Positions 11,901 to 25,799 of a DNA stretch of 64,000 bases are shown here, one piece after another (within the stretch, counting starts at the first letter, position 1; each line of letters opens with the position of its first letter). The DNA is from Synchiropus splendidus (lineage: Eukaryota > Chordata > Actinopteri > Syngnathiformes > Callionymidae): the NCBI RefSeq assembly GCF_027744825.2, contig NC_071349.1:5704001-5768000 (forward strand). The letters run 5' to 3'. The notes beneath the pieces are model-generated. The model was not told where the DNA came from. It saw nothing but the letters and a program-made list of their open reading frames with translations, and did no database searches. The position numbers and the translations under genes are program-made.

Positions 11901-14900
11901 AAGGCAATTTATATCAAAATATATATTCAATATTCCTTCAGCGCATTTTGAAAAACACAAAAATGGCCAATGAAAAGAAAATTTTTGTCTTAAAACAAGA
12001 ACATGCTATATTAAGTGGTGACTAAAAGAGATGGAACAAAAAGGCAGAAAACTTTAGTTTTTAAAACTAATTTTAGTTTTCGTCTTGACGTCAAACAGGT
12101 CACGAAAATACAGGCATCAGGCCGCATTTTTTTGTTTAGAAGTTTATGAGCACAAAGGAGCTATGTATTTGCTTCCACTCTAAATGAAATATTAATAATT
12201 ACCATAGGAACTCTGCGGAGATATTGAAGCTCGGCCTCTTCTCCCTCTGGGAGATGATCTCTCTTTTCTTGATGGACTAATGGAGGTGGCATGATAGGGC
12301 TGTTTACGTGGAGGTGAAGAAGATACTCTCTTCTTTGCCTTCTTCGGAGAACGAGAGCCTGATAGGCTGCTACCAGAGGATGAAGCTGAGCGAGAACGCC
12401 TCCTGCAGGACAGAAAAGGTAAACATTAACCAGACATTAAACTCCAATGTCATCAATACCAAGCCAATTTACTGACCTGCGGATAGGTGAGCGTCTATAT
12501 CTGTTTCTAGAACTGTTGGGACCTCGTCTGGGTGGGCTCCTTCTACGAGGAGACATTCGCCTCCTGGGACTTGGCCTTCTGCGTGGAGAAAAAGATCTGA
12601 AAGATAATTTTTAAAAAACGGTCATATCACAGTTACATGACAGACAATCATTGCCAATGGGACTGAGGGAAATTGGAGACATACCGTGAACGAGAGCGAC
12701 GTCTGCGACTGCTGGGGTGAGGTCTTTCTCTCCTTGCTTCTTTGTCCCTTTCCCTCTCTCGTGATCTGGGCCTCTCTTCTTTTTTACTTTTCACAGGGGA
12801 CAGTTCTTTGCCTTCAGTGGCGGAGTCTGCTTTCATCGTTTCTACTGCGGAGTCACTGCAGGACAAAACGGAACATTTTCGGTTATTAGAAATCAGGTAA
12901 AATTGCTAGCTATTGTCAGTAAATTGCACACTCACATGGTGGTGGAAGCTTCTTGAATGACTGGCTCAGGCAAAGATCTTCCAGATGTATCTGGTTCCAA
13001 ATTTTGCTCCAAAGGTTTTGAAGGCTGCTGCATTAAAGGTGGTGAACTTCCCCCAAGAGGACTGGTTTGGCCTCTTGGGGATCGTGATGGGCTTCGTTTC
13101 CTCTCCCTCTTTGGAGGTGAACGACGCCTCGGTGATGGTGATCGGCGTCTAGGTGATGGTGATCTGCGCCTCGGTGATGGTGATCGGCGCCTCGGTGATG
13201 GTCGTCTCGGTGACGGGGATCGTGTCTTTCGCCTTGAGAGACAGGGTATTAAACTTGTTTTTAATACCCTGTCTGACGTTTGCGGTAAACTCACAGGGTC
13301 AGATGGATAATTACCTTCTTGGGCTTTTGGACTGAGCTCTGTCCCTGAAGTCCTTTTTGTCATCGTCTCCTTTCTTGAGAGTAGCCAACTTCTCCTGTTC
13401 AATCTGTCATACACATAACAGAACAAAGAATGTAATTTGCACTCACACCTTATCAAATGAGAAAACAGCAGGTATTCATTATAGGCGCAGCTGATGAGCA
13501 TAAAAGTCTAAGTTGCTGATAGTTGTGATAGCAATGTATACCTGACTTACACTATAAACCAATCACACACAAACAGCGTATTTTGTCACTGACCTGTCTC
13601 TGTTTAATTTCCTCCTTCTTCTGTTCAAGAAACACAGAGGGGATACCAGCAATGTTCTCCTGGGCGCTCAACAACAGTGGCCAGAGATCTTTCATGAACT
13701 CTCTTGCATTTTTCCCGTTCAGGAAGCCCGTCAGATTGATCTGCATCATCTTACTATCAGGGTGCTGTAACACACACAGACACACACAGGGAGAAAAAAA
13801 AAAAACAAATAGAAATTGAAATAGCAATTATATATAAATCTCAGAAAGCAAGTCCCAACAAGCGGGTGCCTGCCTTCCATTCCTGAGTGCTACACTGCCT
13901 CTGCCTCTATGTAGTGGAACAAGCAGCTATACAGTACTTAAAAAATATTACTGCACCGATAACCTAAATTAATGAAAATGAACAAGTTTTAATTCTCAGG
14001 GAATGAACACAAAATGTGAGAGCTGAGGGGAGACATCTAGAAATACAAACATTGCATGCACTAAGTGTGTTTAAGGCAATGTATATTTACAGTTAGTATA
14101 TAGAAATAATAATCATGAGCTGGTGTCATAGCCCCTAGTTGTCACATCATTCTATCCTCCCACCCCTTGCTCTCAAGTCTCCCCACAGTCTAACTTCATG
14201 AGTAAAAAAAAATAACCACAATACAGAGTGTGTTGAAAAAAACCCAACACTGCAAGAACAGTTCCGGAGTCTTCAGTGAGTCCCGTGGGATCAGTGGGCA
14301 CGGAGCTCCCATGGCTGGCTTCCGCCTCCCTACTGCTTGAGACTCAACCACCTTGAGCTTAATGTTATATCATTTATCTAAATTGCAAGAGATGAACAAG
14401 CAATAATGAGTACACAGTTACACAAAGATGGGTTTATTCAACAACTGATTATAGTACAATCAAAACCGTAATGTGATTAAACTGGGTATGCAATGTACAA
14501 CTGCAATCCTTATCTAACAGATAACCAATAGCTGATAACTAACATCTGAATCGGTTTGTAATCTCTAAATAATGTGCTGCCATTTTATCATCCCGTTAAT
14601 GTTATTTGGTGCTGCGCTTCGGTGTTGGCTGTTAAAAAAAGTCTGTCAGTTGAGCTGTATATGACCAGATTTGCTCATCTTATCTGAAAACCAGTTGAAA
14701 GATGACTACACCTCACATGAAACACTGGAATAAATATCATGCAAGCAAATTATTTTGTGTTAAAATTGTGTTTCTGTTAGGATATCTTCTATTATAAATT
14801 ACTCCTTAGGAAGTAATTCATCTTCAACTGACGCATTGCTGAATGCAAAAAAAATAAAATAAACAAAAAACAAACTTGTTCATCTCACCTGGTTTGGGTT

Positions 14901-17571
14901 CTCGCTTACCTCATTAAAAGTATGAGGCGATGTTAAAAAGATACCCTACAATAAACTACAATGCAAATTCACCCTCACTCATAAATAAAATCATATGGAT
15001 ACTGATGAAAATGTGCATTGTTCAGTAAGCTTTTAACTACAATGAGCTTTGTAGTGGGAAAATGGTAATGGCATTGTTCAGTGGTCTCACTTTAATTGGT
15101 AATCCCTGCACAACTCACCTCAAACCAAACACTGCATCATGAAGGGAGAGTTGGACTCAGTGACTTTGGGCTCAGGACAGAGCTAATAAGGTGTTGGTGC
15201 TATACTTCTGATGCAAGGTATAACATCCATATTGGTTCAGGCCTTTTAAATCATAAATCAGATCATCATTAGAAGTCTGCTGAATCAAGGCACTTTAAAC
15301 ATAAAAACATTATGAATGCGTTTCTACACCGACTGGTATTTACCAATAACTTGACTAGGAAGATTATTCTTTGAAATGACCTGTCTTATGTATAAAGACT
15401 TTAAGGTAAAAACAAATAAAAACACTGAACATAAATAAGAATCATTACCTTTTCTTCAAGTTGGTTAAAAATGAACTCTATCACGACATCATCTTCAAAC
15501 CGCAGAATCTCCGTCACACGCTGAGTAATCCATGGTTTGATGACTTCCAGGTTTACTTTGGTCATGTCCACCTAAAAGATGATACAAGAATATATGTGTC
15601 AACAGAAAAAAAACCCCCACACACACCACTTTCTCCTGCGCCAAGCAGAAATCTTTATAGAGTTGTAGTAGTAGTAAATAACTATGTAGAAAGGATTAAG
15701 TTAACTTTGGACTTCATTTGACTTTGTTATAGTCTTACATAACTTATCAAATAAAATGTTTCTTTTTTCGGTTATTAGATCAGTATGCTTGTAATGGAAC
15801 TCAAAAGTCGCTTTGATATCTGATCTCAAAGACCATATGCAGCAGAATGTGTCAGTGGTGTAACAAAAATGCTCTCATCCGACAGACACCAACATAACGC
15901 AGTCAGGAGAGACTAAGGTTAAATATCAGAGTAAATCAGTTATTGAGACCCTGAACACATTCCCATGCAGGCAGTAAGGGACTAAGGCATTGGCACGATT
16001 AATCTCATTGCTAAGTGGTAGCTGTGCTAACAGCCTGCTGCTGAGATGTAGTGATCGGCATTCACTGATTACGCTGAAAGCGGCCGACCATGATCGGTGG
16101 CTGAGCGATCGGAGCATCCCTAACGAAGAGTGAATCTTACCAAGTACCAGTAATGTCTCCATGAAACTGGGAGGGAACCATGACCACATCCTACCAGTTT
16201 GAAGTAATAGCAGCCCCCTTAAAAATGATTTTGTTTTAATGTAAAATATTCAACCAGACGCGATGTTCAGACCTGGAAAGCGTCAATTAGCCAGTCAGTG
16301 ATGCACCAATCCAGCAATCTTGCATCTGAGAAACTACTAAAACCTGGACTACAGCATCAGATCAGCATCATGCTTATCTACAACTCAGTACAGCGTGTAT
16401 TCACAGAATACCACACATACACACACAACTGCTCTACTGTGCATGCCATAAGATGTCATCCATACTATTGTTTAATATTGACGGACAAACTACTACATAC
16501 TCACAAAAAAGACCATATATGTATACAATCAAAGTGGCCACTAAACAGGGCCAGGCTCTAGGAGGCCAATAAAATGGAAGCAATTCTCAATGTGTGCTTG
16601 TTCCAATGAAAGTCTAGTCATATTGGTCGACTAGAAAATGTACACAGCATGTAATATACTAATGATGGGGTTGAGTAAGTTTCATGATCAACTCAGAATC
16701 CACTTCCACTAAACACATTATTAAGTAAAACGATTTCTTTCGACGAAAATACTTGTATTGTACACAATACATTAATGAATCCAAATGTAACTTTTACCTT
16801 CTTGTCCAGACATTCTGCAAACTTCAGTTGTTTGAGTAGTTTCTTGTGCTTGTTGCTGAAGCGGTTGTCCTGCTCCGCACTCGTTCCCTGCATTAAAACA
16901 ATCAAGTTAGGCTTTTCAGTGTCGTTATGAACGAGATGTTAAACCATCACAAAACATTGAGCGATAAGTTTATAAACTGACGAACATCGCGCGACCTGAT
17001 GCGTGGCCACGGATACGTTCATTTAAAACCTGGGCCTGATATGACATTGATATCCACATGCTAACTTCACCCAGCAACTACTGAACAAAAAGGTATGCGC
17101 TTTGAAATGGTTGTGAAGTCAGATTGCTCACATTTGCAGCTCTGATATTACCAACGAGAGAGACAACATATATTTACTTATTCGAGGAACCATTAGCGTT
17201 CAAGTAGCTATGGTGCTAAAATGATGCGCCGCTTAGGCGCCATCTTTAGCTAATGCTAACTGTACCGATGCAGTTAGCCAAGTTCGATTGACCACTTCCT
17301 GAAAGTACCAGCAACAACCAAATTAATAGTTCAACACGATATCGATTCATTGCGCTGTCATTGAACGGGTAGCTAATTAGCTAACTATTAAAACGTTAAA
17401 CAATAGCCAGCTCGAGTGTAAAGCTCATCATCTTGTATCACGGCGTCAGGCCTCGCAGCCACCCAAACACTAAGGAAACGACTACAAATGTTTCTATATA
17501 CATGCATACACTTGCGCATATGTCTTCAAAAACATGTTTAAATCGCTTACGCGGAAGAAGCCCGCGTCCAT
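8938..17571 (-). CDS. srrm1: Serine/arginine repetitive matrix protein 1 (SRm160), complete
   Basis: SRRM1 is a nuclear splicing coactivator that bridges SR proteins and snRNPs and associates with the exon junction complex. Seventeen coding exons give 871 residues (human about 904): 17551-17571, 16798-16887, 15449-15571, 13594-13764, 13315-13403, 12936-13232, 12685-12855, 12477-12596, 12203-12402, 11534-11614, 11109-11195, 10885-11020, 10606-10695, 10066-10530, 9783-9969, 9157-9333, 8938-9048. All phases close. The start MDAGFFR plus GTSAEQDNRFSNKHKKLLKQ is the family N-terminus. The PWI domain lies at about residues 27-126, with the P-W-I motif at 50-52; it binds nucleic acid. The rest is RS/SP-rich low complexity, including DSVQQRRQYRRQNQQ and a K/H-rich run after residue 780, ending in an acidic helix (DDLEKHLREKALRSMRKA). 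Assignment is secure; the small exons in the RS region may be alternatively spliced. Confidence 0.97.
13063..13232 (-). repeat. srrm1: 21-bp in-frame tandem repeat coding SPSPRRR
   Basis: Inside the sixth srrm1 coding exon a unit of about 21 bases (on the plus strand roughly CTCGGTGATGGTGATCGGCG) recurs four to five times between about 13120 and 13215. Each unit encodes the heptad SPSPRRR, so changes in copy number keep the frame. Copies differ at silent positions. Such heptads are typical substrates of SR protein kinases. Confidence 0.75.
13239..13274 (-). repeat. Perfect 15-bp inverted repeat at an srrm1 3' splice site
   Basis: The arms are agacagggtattaaa (13239-13253) and its exact complement (13260-13274), with a six-base loop. 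It lies in the 82-base intron 13233-13314, six bases before the exon that starts at 13232. In the pre-mRNA the 3' arm is the only pyrimidine-rich stretch near the acceptor, so the hairpin would pair it away. See findings. Confidence 0.85.
16045..16122. mobile_element. DNA-transposon terminal relic in srrm1 intron 2
   Basis: The stretch contains repeated GATCGG words and ends in gatcggagcatcccta (about 16107-16122), which resembles the terminal inverted repeat of a common group of teleost non-autonomous DNA transposons whose ends read TAGGGATGC(A/T)CCGATC. The matching left end was not found, so only a remnant is claimed. Confidence 0.35.
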
Positions 17572-17861
17572 TGCAGTAGAAAGTCGTCGCAAACGCCGTC
17601 GAAAGAGAGAAGTGTGGCTCCGATCTCTGGTCAGACGAATGGAAGCCGGAGATGCGCCCCTAGCGGTGACAAGCGTATCGCAGCGGCGATCTGATGGAGA
17701 TCCGAATTCAAAAAATATATAATAAAGACTTACTTCTGAAGGGTGAATAGTTAATAAATAATATTGCATAATTAGCTTTGAAAATGTCTTTGAATTTTCA
17801 GAGCCCGCCTCACGAATCAACACCAATACCGCACATTCAACAGAAGTAGGCGTCTGCTCAG

Positions 17862-17869
17862 TGACGTCA
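17862..17869. promoter_or_regulatory. Palindromic CRE (TGACGTCA) upstream of srrm1
   Basis: A full CREB/ATF palindrome lies about 290 bases upstream of the srrm1 start codon, followed by a second half-site TGACGT at 17883-17888. The region 17560-17900 also holds several CpGs and no TATA box. Function as a CREB/ATF site is inferred from motif and position only. Confidence 0.45.
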
Positions 17870-17899
17870 CTTTGTGATACTGTGACGTACCTGTATAGT

Positions 17900-18984
17900 T
17901 TTCAACGCAACGGTATCGTCTCCTCTCTGTAAATACTTTTAATACCAATTTTTCTGTTTGAGCTTTTTTGTCTACCCCACTTCGGTTCTTCAAGTCATGA
18001 ACCACGTTTGTAATCGTAGTATAACGTCTTCATCAGTCCTTCATCACTGTTTTGACATGTTTTTCGCGAAAGCAATAATAAAGAATGCTTATATTGGAGA
18101 ATATTCACTGCTTTTACTGAGATATAGTAGATTGGATCGTTGCATTTTTTTAATGTGTCTTTGTTTTAAATAATAGGAATGGTTGAAAGAAGTAAATGTC
18201 GTCAACAGAAATGGCTGCCATTTGAAAGTTAAAAAAAAAAAAGCGTGACTGCATTGTCTTTACATAAATCCCTGGCGTATAACTAGCTGGTCACCATTAT
18301 TCTTTTGAAACATACCACATAATTGCTAGAACAAGTCAGATTACTCATGGATGATCACTCCCTTGAAATAAGATATCCTTTTAAAAAGTATCTTTACTGA
18401 CTGGTTGAGACAAAACTAAATTGAAACCGCCCTACAATTCTGGTTTGTTCCTTATATCTATACTAGGGGTCACCAAACGTTTTGCAACTGCGAGCCACTC
18501 CCAAGGGCACTGTGTGACTGAAAGGACTACCATCAATTTGGAACACCCTTCTGAAATATCCATTATATTGTTAAGGATGATGAATTATATTCATCTAATA
18601 CACTAACTTGCATTACAGTTTCTTCACAATAATTGGCAGTTATGTAGCATGAGAGGTAACATAAAACCAAACATACCAAGATGTTATTGTATTAAAATAC
18701 ATATATTTACATATAAGTCTGAGTCTAAGTCTATATTTTGAACAGGCCCATGGGCTACTCCGCCCATCTGGCTGGCCACCTTGGTCACCCCAAATGGCAC
18801 AACATATGTGGCTGCCAGGAGCGAATATATGGATTTGCAACAACAAAGAGCATATTGAAAAATGCAAAATGATTTACCATGAAAGGGACATGATGCAATC
18901 CTAAGATTGCAACTGGATGGTGACAGGACACTATGAACTCATGAGACAGATACTTGGAATTGGAACGGCCCACGGCCTTGGAGA
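17900..18984. other. srrm1 to mtmr9-like intergenic region
   Basis: AT-rich spacer upstream of srrm1 and downstream of the mtmr9-like gene. The only structure I can support is a hAT-like relic (18464-18791) and the mtmr9-like poly(A) signal at 18985-18990. Open frames are short and unconvincing. Confidence 0.5.
18464..18791. mobile_element. Probable non-autonomous hAT relic
   Basis: The left edge reads taggggtcaccaaacg and the right edge ttggtcacccc, which are near-complementary. The interior (a GAGCCAC word after the left end, a GGGCTACTC...GGCCACC stretch before the right end) resembles hAT-derived repeats common in teleosts. No clear 8-bp target duplication is visible, so the ends may be decayed or slightly misplaced. 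Confidence 0.45.
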
Positions 18985-18990
18985 TTTATT
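18985..18990 (-). terminator. Poly(A) signal AATAAA of the mtmr9-like gene
   Basis: On the minus strand AATAAA lies about 155 bases downstream of the stop codon at 19146, giving a short 3' UTR. Confidence 0.6.
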
Positions 18991-19145
18991 TTTTAAGTAA
19001 TACAGCTTTCCCAGAGCAGCAAATCCAAATGAAACCAAGAACTCCACCAACATTTGTGGCTTATCCAAAAAAGGTTCATCCATATGTTAATTTGTTTTTC
19101 AGATATTCAGTTCACAACAACAATAATCTTCTTGTATCTCTGGCC

Positions 19146-22100
19146 TTAAGATGTCATCAGCTGAAGACCAGCCTTCCCCCACTCGTTGACCATGTTCCTT
19201 ATTTCCTCCTGTGCTTCCTCCAAGTAACGTGCCTGTTGGGTCCACCTGAGGAAAAACCCTGAAGAAAAGACATGAACTTCAATCAGCACCAATTTTACAT
19301 TGAGCAAATGCTAACCTGAGCTCACCTCTCCATAGCTGCAGGGATTGAGGGTGGACTGATGGCCAAATGGCCAGCTCAGTGGGTTCATAAAGAGGGTTCG
19401 AGTACTTCTCTGTCTGCCTCAGCAAAGCCTGGAACAAACAGTGGGTCTTGCTCTTTACTCCCAGAGCACTCCTTGAAATATGTGTTTTAAAAAAAAGGAG
19501 TTGTGAGGACTTTGCAAGGTAAATCACCAAGCCATCTGTGCTGACTGACCGTTCCTGCTCGCTGTTACAGAGGAAAGTTCCGTAGTCAGACGCGTAGGCC
19601 TCAGATGCCAGTCTCAGGAGTAGGGCCTCAGAAAAGCCCAGTGCTAGGGGGAACTGCCTCCACACCTGCCACACACAGTCTAGGAGGAGCAGGAAGATGG
19701 GCGACTCCTGCTGGAGACGAGCATGAGAGTGGGCAGAGCGGGCACATCTTTGCTGGAATGGATGTCCAGCCTGTCAGTGGACATGACATGGATTCAATTC
19801 AAACGTACAGCTTCAGTCTTAAACACAACTAATCTATAGTGGCAACAACCTCTGAGGTTCCACAGAAGAATTCACTTTTATTACAAAAGGAAATGAGAAA
19901 CAAGGTCACCTGTATGAACTCTCTCTCCAGCAAAGCCAGAAAGCCCTCTAGTGAGCGGCAGCAGGGGTCCATGATCACTTGTGCCAAAGTGCTGATGAGC
20001 AAAGAGCAGTCAGCCCCTTCAGAGCCGTGAACTAGAACTGAGTGACCGTCCCTGGAAAGAGCAAAACAAAAACTGCAGCTGAAGACAAGAACATAACGAC
20101 AAAACGTGCTGGTTCAGAATGTGAGTTTGGTGGGTTACCTCTCCACACACTCTGCCACTAGACCTGCAGTGGACAGAGCCGTCTGGACGTGAGACAACCA
20201 CTTTGAGTTTTCAAGCCGACTGAGCCAGCGGTCCATGTTGTGAGACTCGTCGCTGCACGCGTCCACCAGCTTCACCAAACTCTCCTGAAGTGCTTTACCT
20301 CTGCAAAGTGTGATATAATTGACACAACTGAGGAAGTCTGGAGGTGTTAATATTGATGGCACCTCTCCATCTGTCTGTGCAGCCGCTTCCAGCTGCTGTA
20401 GATAGATTTGGACTCAAAGCCTCCACCTGTCATTCGGGCCTGCTGTGCCTGCTGACCTGAGCGCGTGTCAATGATGTAACCTTTTTCTGAGCTGTCAATC
20501 ACGGCTTGAAGGAGAAGCTCATCTTCACGACAGCGCTTCCTGTTAGCTCCGGTCATTGGCTGGCTGCTGCGCATGATGACCTGCAAAAAAGAAGCTCAAA
20601 AGTAATTAGATGAAGAGGAAATAGAAGTTACTTTAAAGCTTAATAGGATGCAGCTGCGCACCTCCTGCACATCACGTCTACATGCCCACAAAAAGTCAAG
20701 CCTTGCTTTCATGCAGAAACATTCAGGGACCAGGCATACAGGTAATTTCCAGAACACCAGATGTAAAAGTACCACAAACACCTACAACAGTTCCATTAAG
20801 AAGATTAGTTACACTACATACCAATAATGGAGCTAATCTTACTTCCCGAATATTTGGATTTACAGACAAGAGCTTAGTTTAAGTTTAAAGATTATGGAAA
20901 ATCTATTGCTTTAAAATACTGAAAGACGTCAATCTCACCATGCCATTCTTCTTGTGGAAGTAACAGAGGACCGGAAATCGACCTCCCTGTCTAAATTTGG
21001 CTACTTTTCTTAGCATGTCGTCATCCACATCACATGGTACGATGGCAGACTGGGGGTACGATGGACAAACTGAGAAGTCTTCATTTATTGAGCTCAGTCG
21101 CCAGCGGTCAGACTGCAGAGGGAGACAGAATTGTATGATGGATTTGAACTGATTAACAGGAAGTCAAGACACACCAATGTCCCAAAGACAGAAAAGTAGA
21201 TCTTAGACACTGGACGCGAGGGTAATGTACCTTCTCAGAAAAATCTCATGCTATACAATTTACATACATGTCTTCTTTCCTTTTCTTCCCTTGTCAGAAA
21301 ACCTGTATTCTCACCCTCATATTTTTTAGTTCAAAAATAACTTTTTAATTGACAATTTCAATCTGAATTGTTTTATTAATGATACTGTACAGCCATGAAG
21401 TCATTTTAGTCAAGCTTAAATTATGATTATTTTATTATTTACTTTTTATCATGAATATATGATGTTTTCTGTCAGGACCACAAATACATTTTGTATATGT
21501 AAAGGTAAAGAAGCGCTTCCTGTCTGTTATTGTTCTCTTTTCAGGCAGTGCTAGGATTTAGTTTCAGCCCAGTAAAGAGTATTAACAACAAACAATTGCC
21601 TTTTTTTCATATTCAGGCATGGTGAAATAAACAGTCAAAGGATCATGTGCATTCGTGTGTGATTTTATATATCTCCAGTAGAAGGAAAGGGCACAGTAAG
21701 TGTGTGTGTGTTTGTGTGTGTGCTCTTGAGGATATCCTGATATTTTGACCTCCACACTCAGTTTTCCTGCCATTTTCCCGTCATGAGGTTGGCACTGTAA
21801 ACCACAAGGCCTCTTTATATGTTTATATTTCTATTACTCTTCCACAATAGTTTCATCTATCTATTATGAAAATCCATAAAGTAAGTTGTTTCTTATTTGG
21901 GGTCACACATGTATTCAGGAATTAGACTCTACTCACCAATGACTTTATTTGTGCATACAGTCTCTCATGGGAGTTGAGACCCCACTGCTGTGGTAGGCTG
22001 AGATCTGAAGGTCTGTAGAAGAAGGGGTACATCTCCGCCACACAGTCCAGAGAGGAGAGCGCCTGGAGTGGAGGTGACTTTCAGATTTATCCATGTTTAT

Positions 22101-23460
22101 GAATTGTAACACAAAGACCACATGATATTTGCACTTCCATAGGGAGACAGTGGGAATAACATTATTGTCCAGACCACAAAACACTTGCAAATATTTTCCC
22201 TCAACTTTTGAAATATTATTAGATTACATTAAAATGAAATGATTTAATATACTTTCCTGTTTGTTTACCAGCAGGTGGTGATGATATGAGAGCTATAATA
22301 TTGTTTATTTAAATACCTCGATGGAATGTGCGATGTTGAGACACTGCTCCATGCCGGGAATGTCGAGCTGCAGGACTTGACGATCTTTACATTTGATGGT
22401 TATCGTTCCTGAAGATCCAGATGTTCTACATAAGATAAAAGATAAAAATGGTGTCAACTTCCCCACTTACACTTTTGGGCATGAGTTTGGCTACCATTGC
22501 GGCTAGAACAGACTTGGCTGTGAAAGACTGACGTGAAGAAGCTGTCAGGAGGAGAAGAGCCGGAGAAGCATAGCAGCACGTGTGCGTGGTCATCAGTTGT
22601 TCTGTCCACACAGTTTACAGTGACAGAGAGCAGACACACACTGCGACACACAGACATACAACTCCCACCTTTCTTTGCGGCCTGCATTAGCTACCCGCCC
22701 CGAATAGGCCTGAAGATTTTCCACGCTGAGTCAAACAGATTTAAGAAGGACCGTCAGTGAACAAGTCAAAGTGGAGACTTCACAATGTGCATGAATGTTT
22801 ACAGGTGGTTATGTAACTCATGCGTTCAACAGCAATCCCAGCCAATCTGTGCGTTTGACACTCGGTTGAGGATATATTCAGGAGAGTTTGAAAATGTTGA
22901 AAGGTCTGTGTTTTAGTTGGTGGTGTGAGTAGATGAGGCCAGATAAGGCCATGATTATTAAATAAAGAGCTCTATCTTCCCTGAGCTCCTTCTTTCGGTT
23001 CCCAAAACACGCTTTGTGATTTGATGTCTTGGGATTGAAATATATTGTTTTGCGCAGAGGAAACGAGGAGAAACGACTTCCCAAGTCTTTGAGGAACCAA
23101 AATGTTTTTGGAGAACAAAGATATGTGGCGGCACCGATGCAATGATTTTCTCAAAATAAGTCTATCCCACCAGACCACTGGACCGACCCGGGACAATGCT
23201 TCCTCACTCCAAACCTGCATCTTGAAATGATAACAAATCTCATGATAGAGTCGGGTTAATTGAGTTTTAACTCACCTTTTCTCAATGGCATCAATGTTCC
23301 TAAGCAGCAGCAGCAGTTGCCGGCTGCTATTCTCCTCCCTGTCCGAGAACAACAGGTGGTGGCCGGTGATGCACAGGGTTCCTCTGTAGGGCGGGTGGAG
23401 CGGCTGCCGGAGGACAACATCTTCTACGTTGGCAGTCTTGATGTGCTCAGAAAACTCCAT
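19146..23460 (-). CDS. mtmr9l: Myotubularin-related protein 9-like pseudophosphatase, complete
   Basis: Ten coding exons encode 531 residues (human MTMR9 is 549): 23276-23460, 22317-22425, 21937-22062, 20939-21112, 20363-20580, 20139-20300, 19910-20051, 19550-19770, 19326-19471, 19146-19258. All phases close. The N-terminal PH-GRAM domain begins MEFSEHIKTANVEDVVL and contains GTLCITGHHLLFSDRE; the myotubularin phosphatase fold follows (MYPFFYRPS, CPSYP, GGRFPVLCYFHKKNGM, HNMDRWL). The active-site loop, H-C-x2-G-x-D-R in active myotubularins, is HGSEGADC at residues 333-340: catalytic Cys and Arg are both replaced, as the Cys is in MTMR9, so it should be a catalytically dead partner of active MTMRs acting on PI3P and PI(3,5)P2. 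The protein stops shortly after LEEAQEEIRNMVNEWGK, so the C-terminal coiled coil of MTMR9 is shortened. The symbol follows the human MTMR9L(P) locus and is provisional; mtmr9 itself cannot be excluded without a tree. Confidence 0.9.
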
Positions 23461-25640
<2,180 letters not shown>

Positions 25641-25730
25641 CTTGTGGACAAATATCTTTTAATGGAAGCCAAACTCTGGAGCATGACAACTTCAGTGACT
25701 GAACAACTGCGGAGTCGGCAACTTAAACAC

Positions 25731-25789
25731 ATTAAATATGTCTTGACGCTTGACAACTTAAAAAAAACATTTTTTTTTTAAATATTAAA
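25731..25789 (+). terminator. Candidate fam167b poly(A) signals
   Basis: ATTAAA occurs at 25731-25736 and again at 25784-25789, about 90 and 145 bases after the stop codon. Either could define the 3' end. Confidence 0.4.
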
Positions 25790-25799
25790 TTGGTTATTT

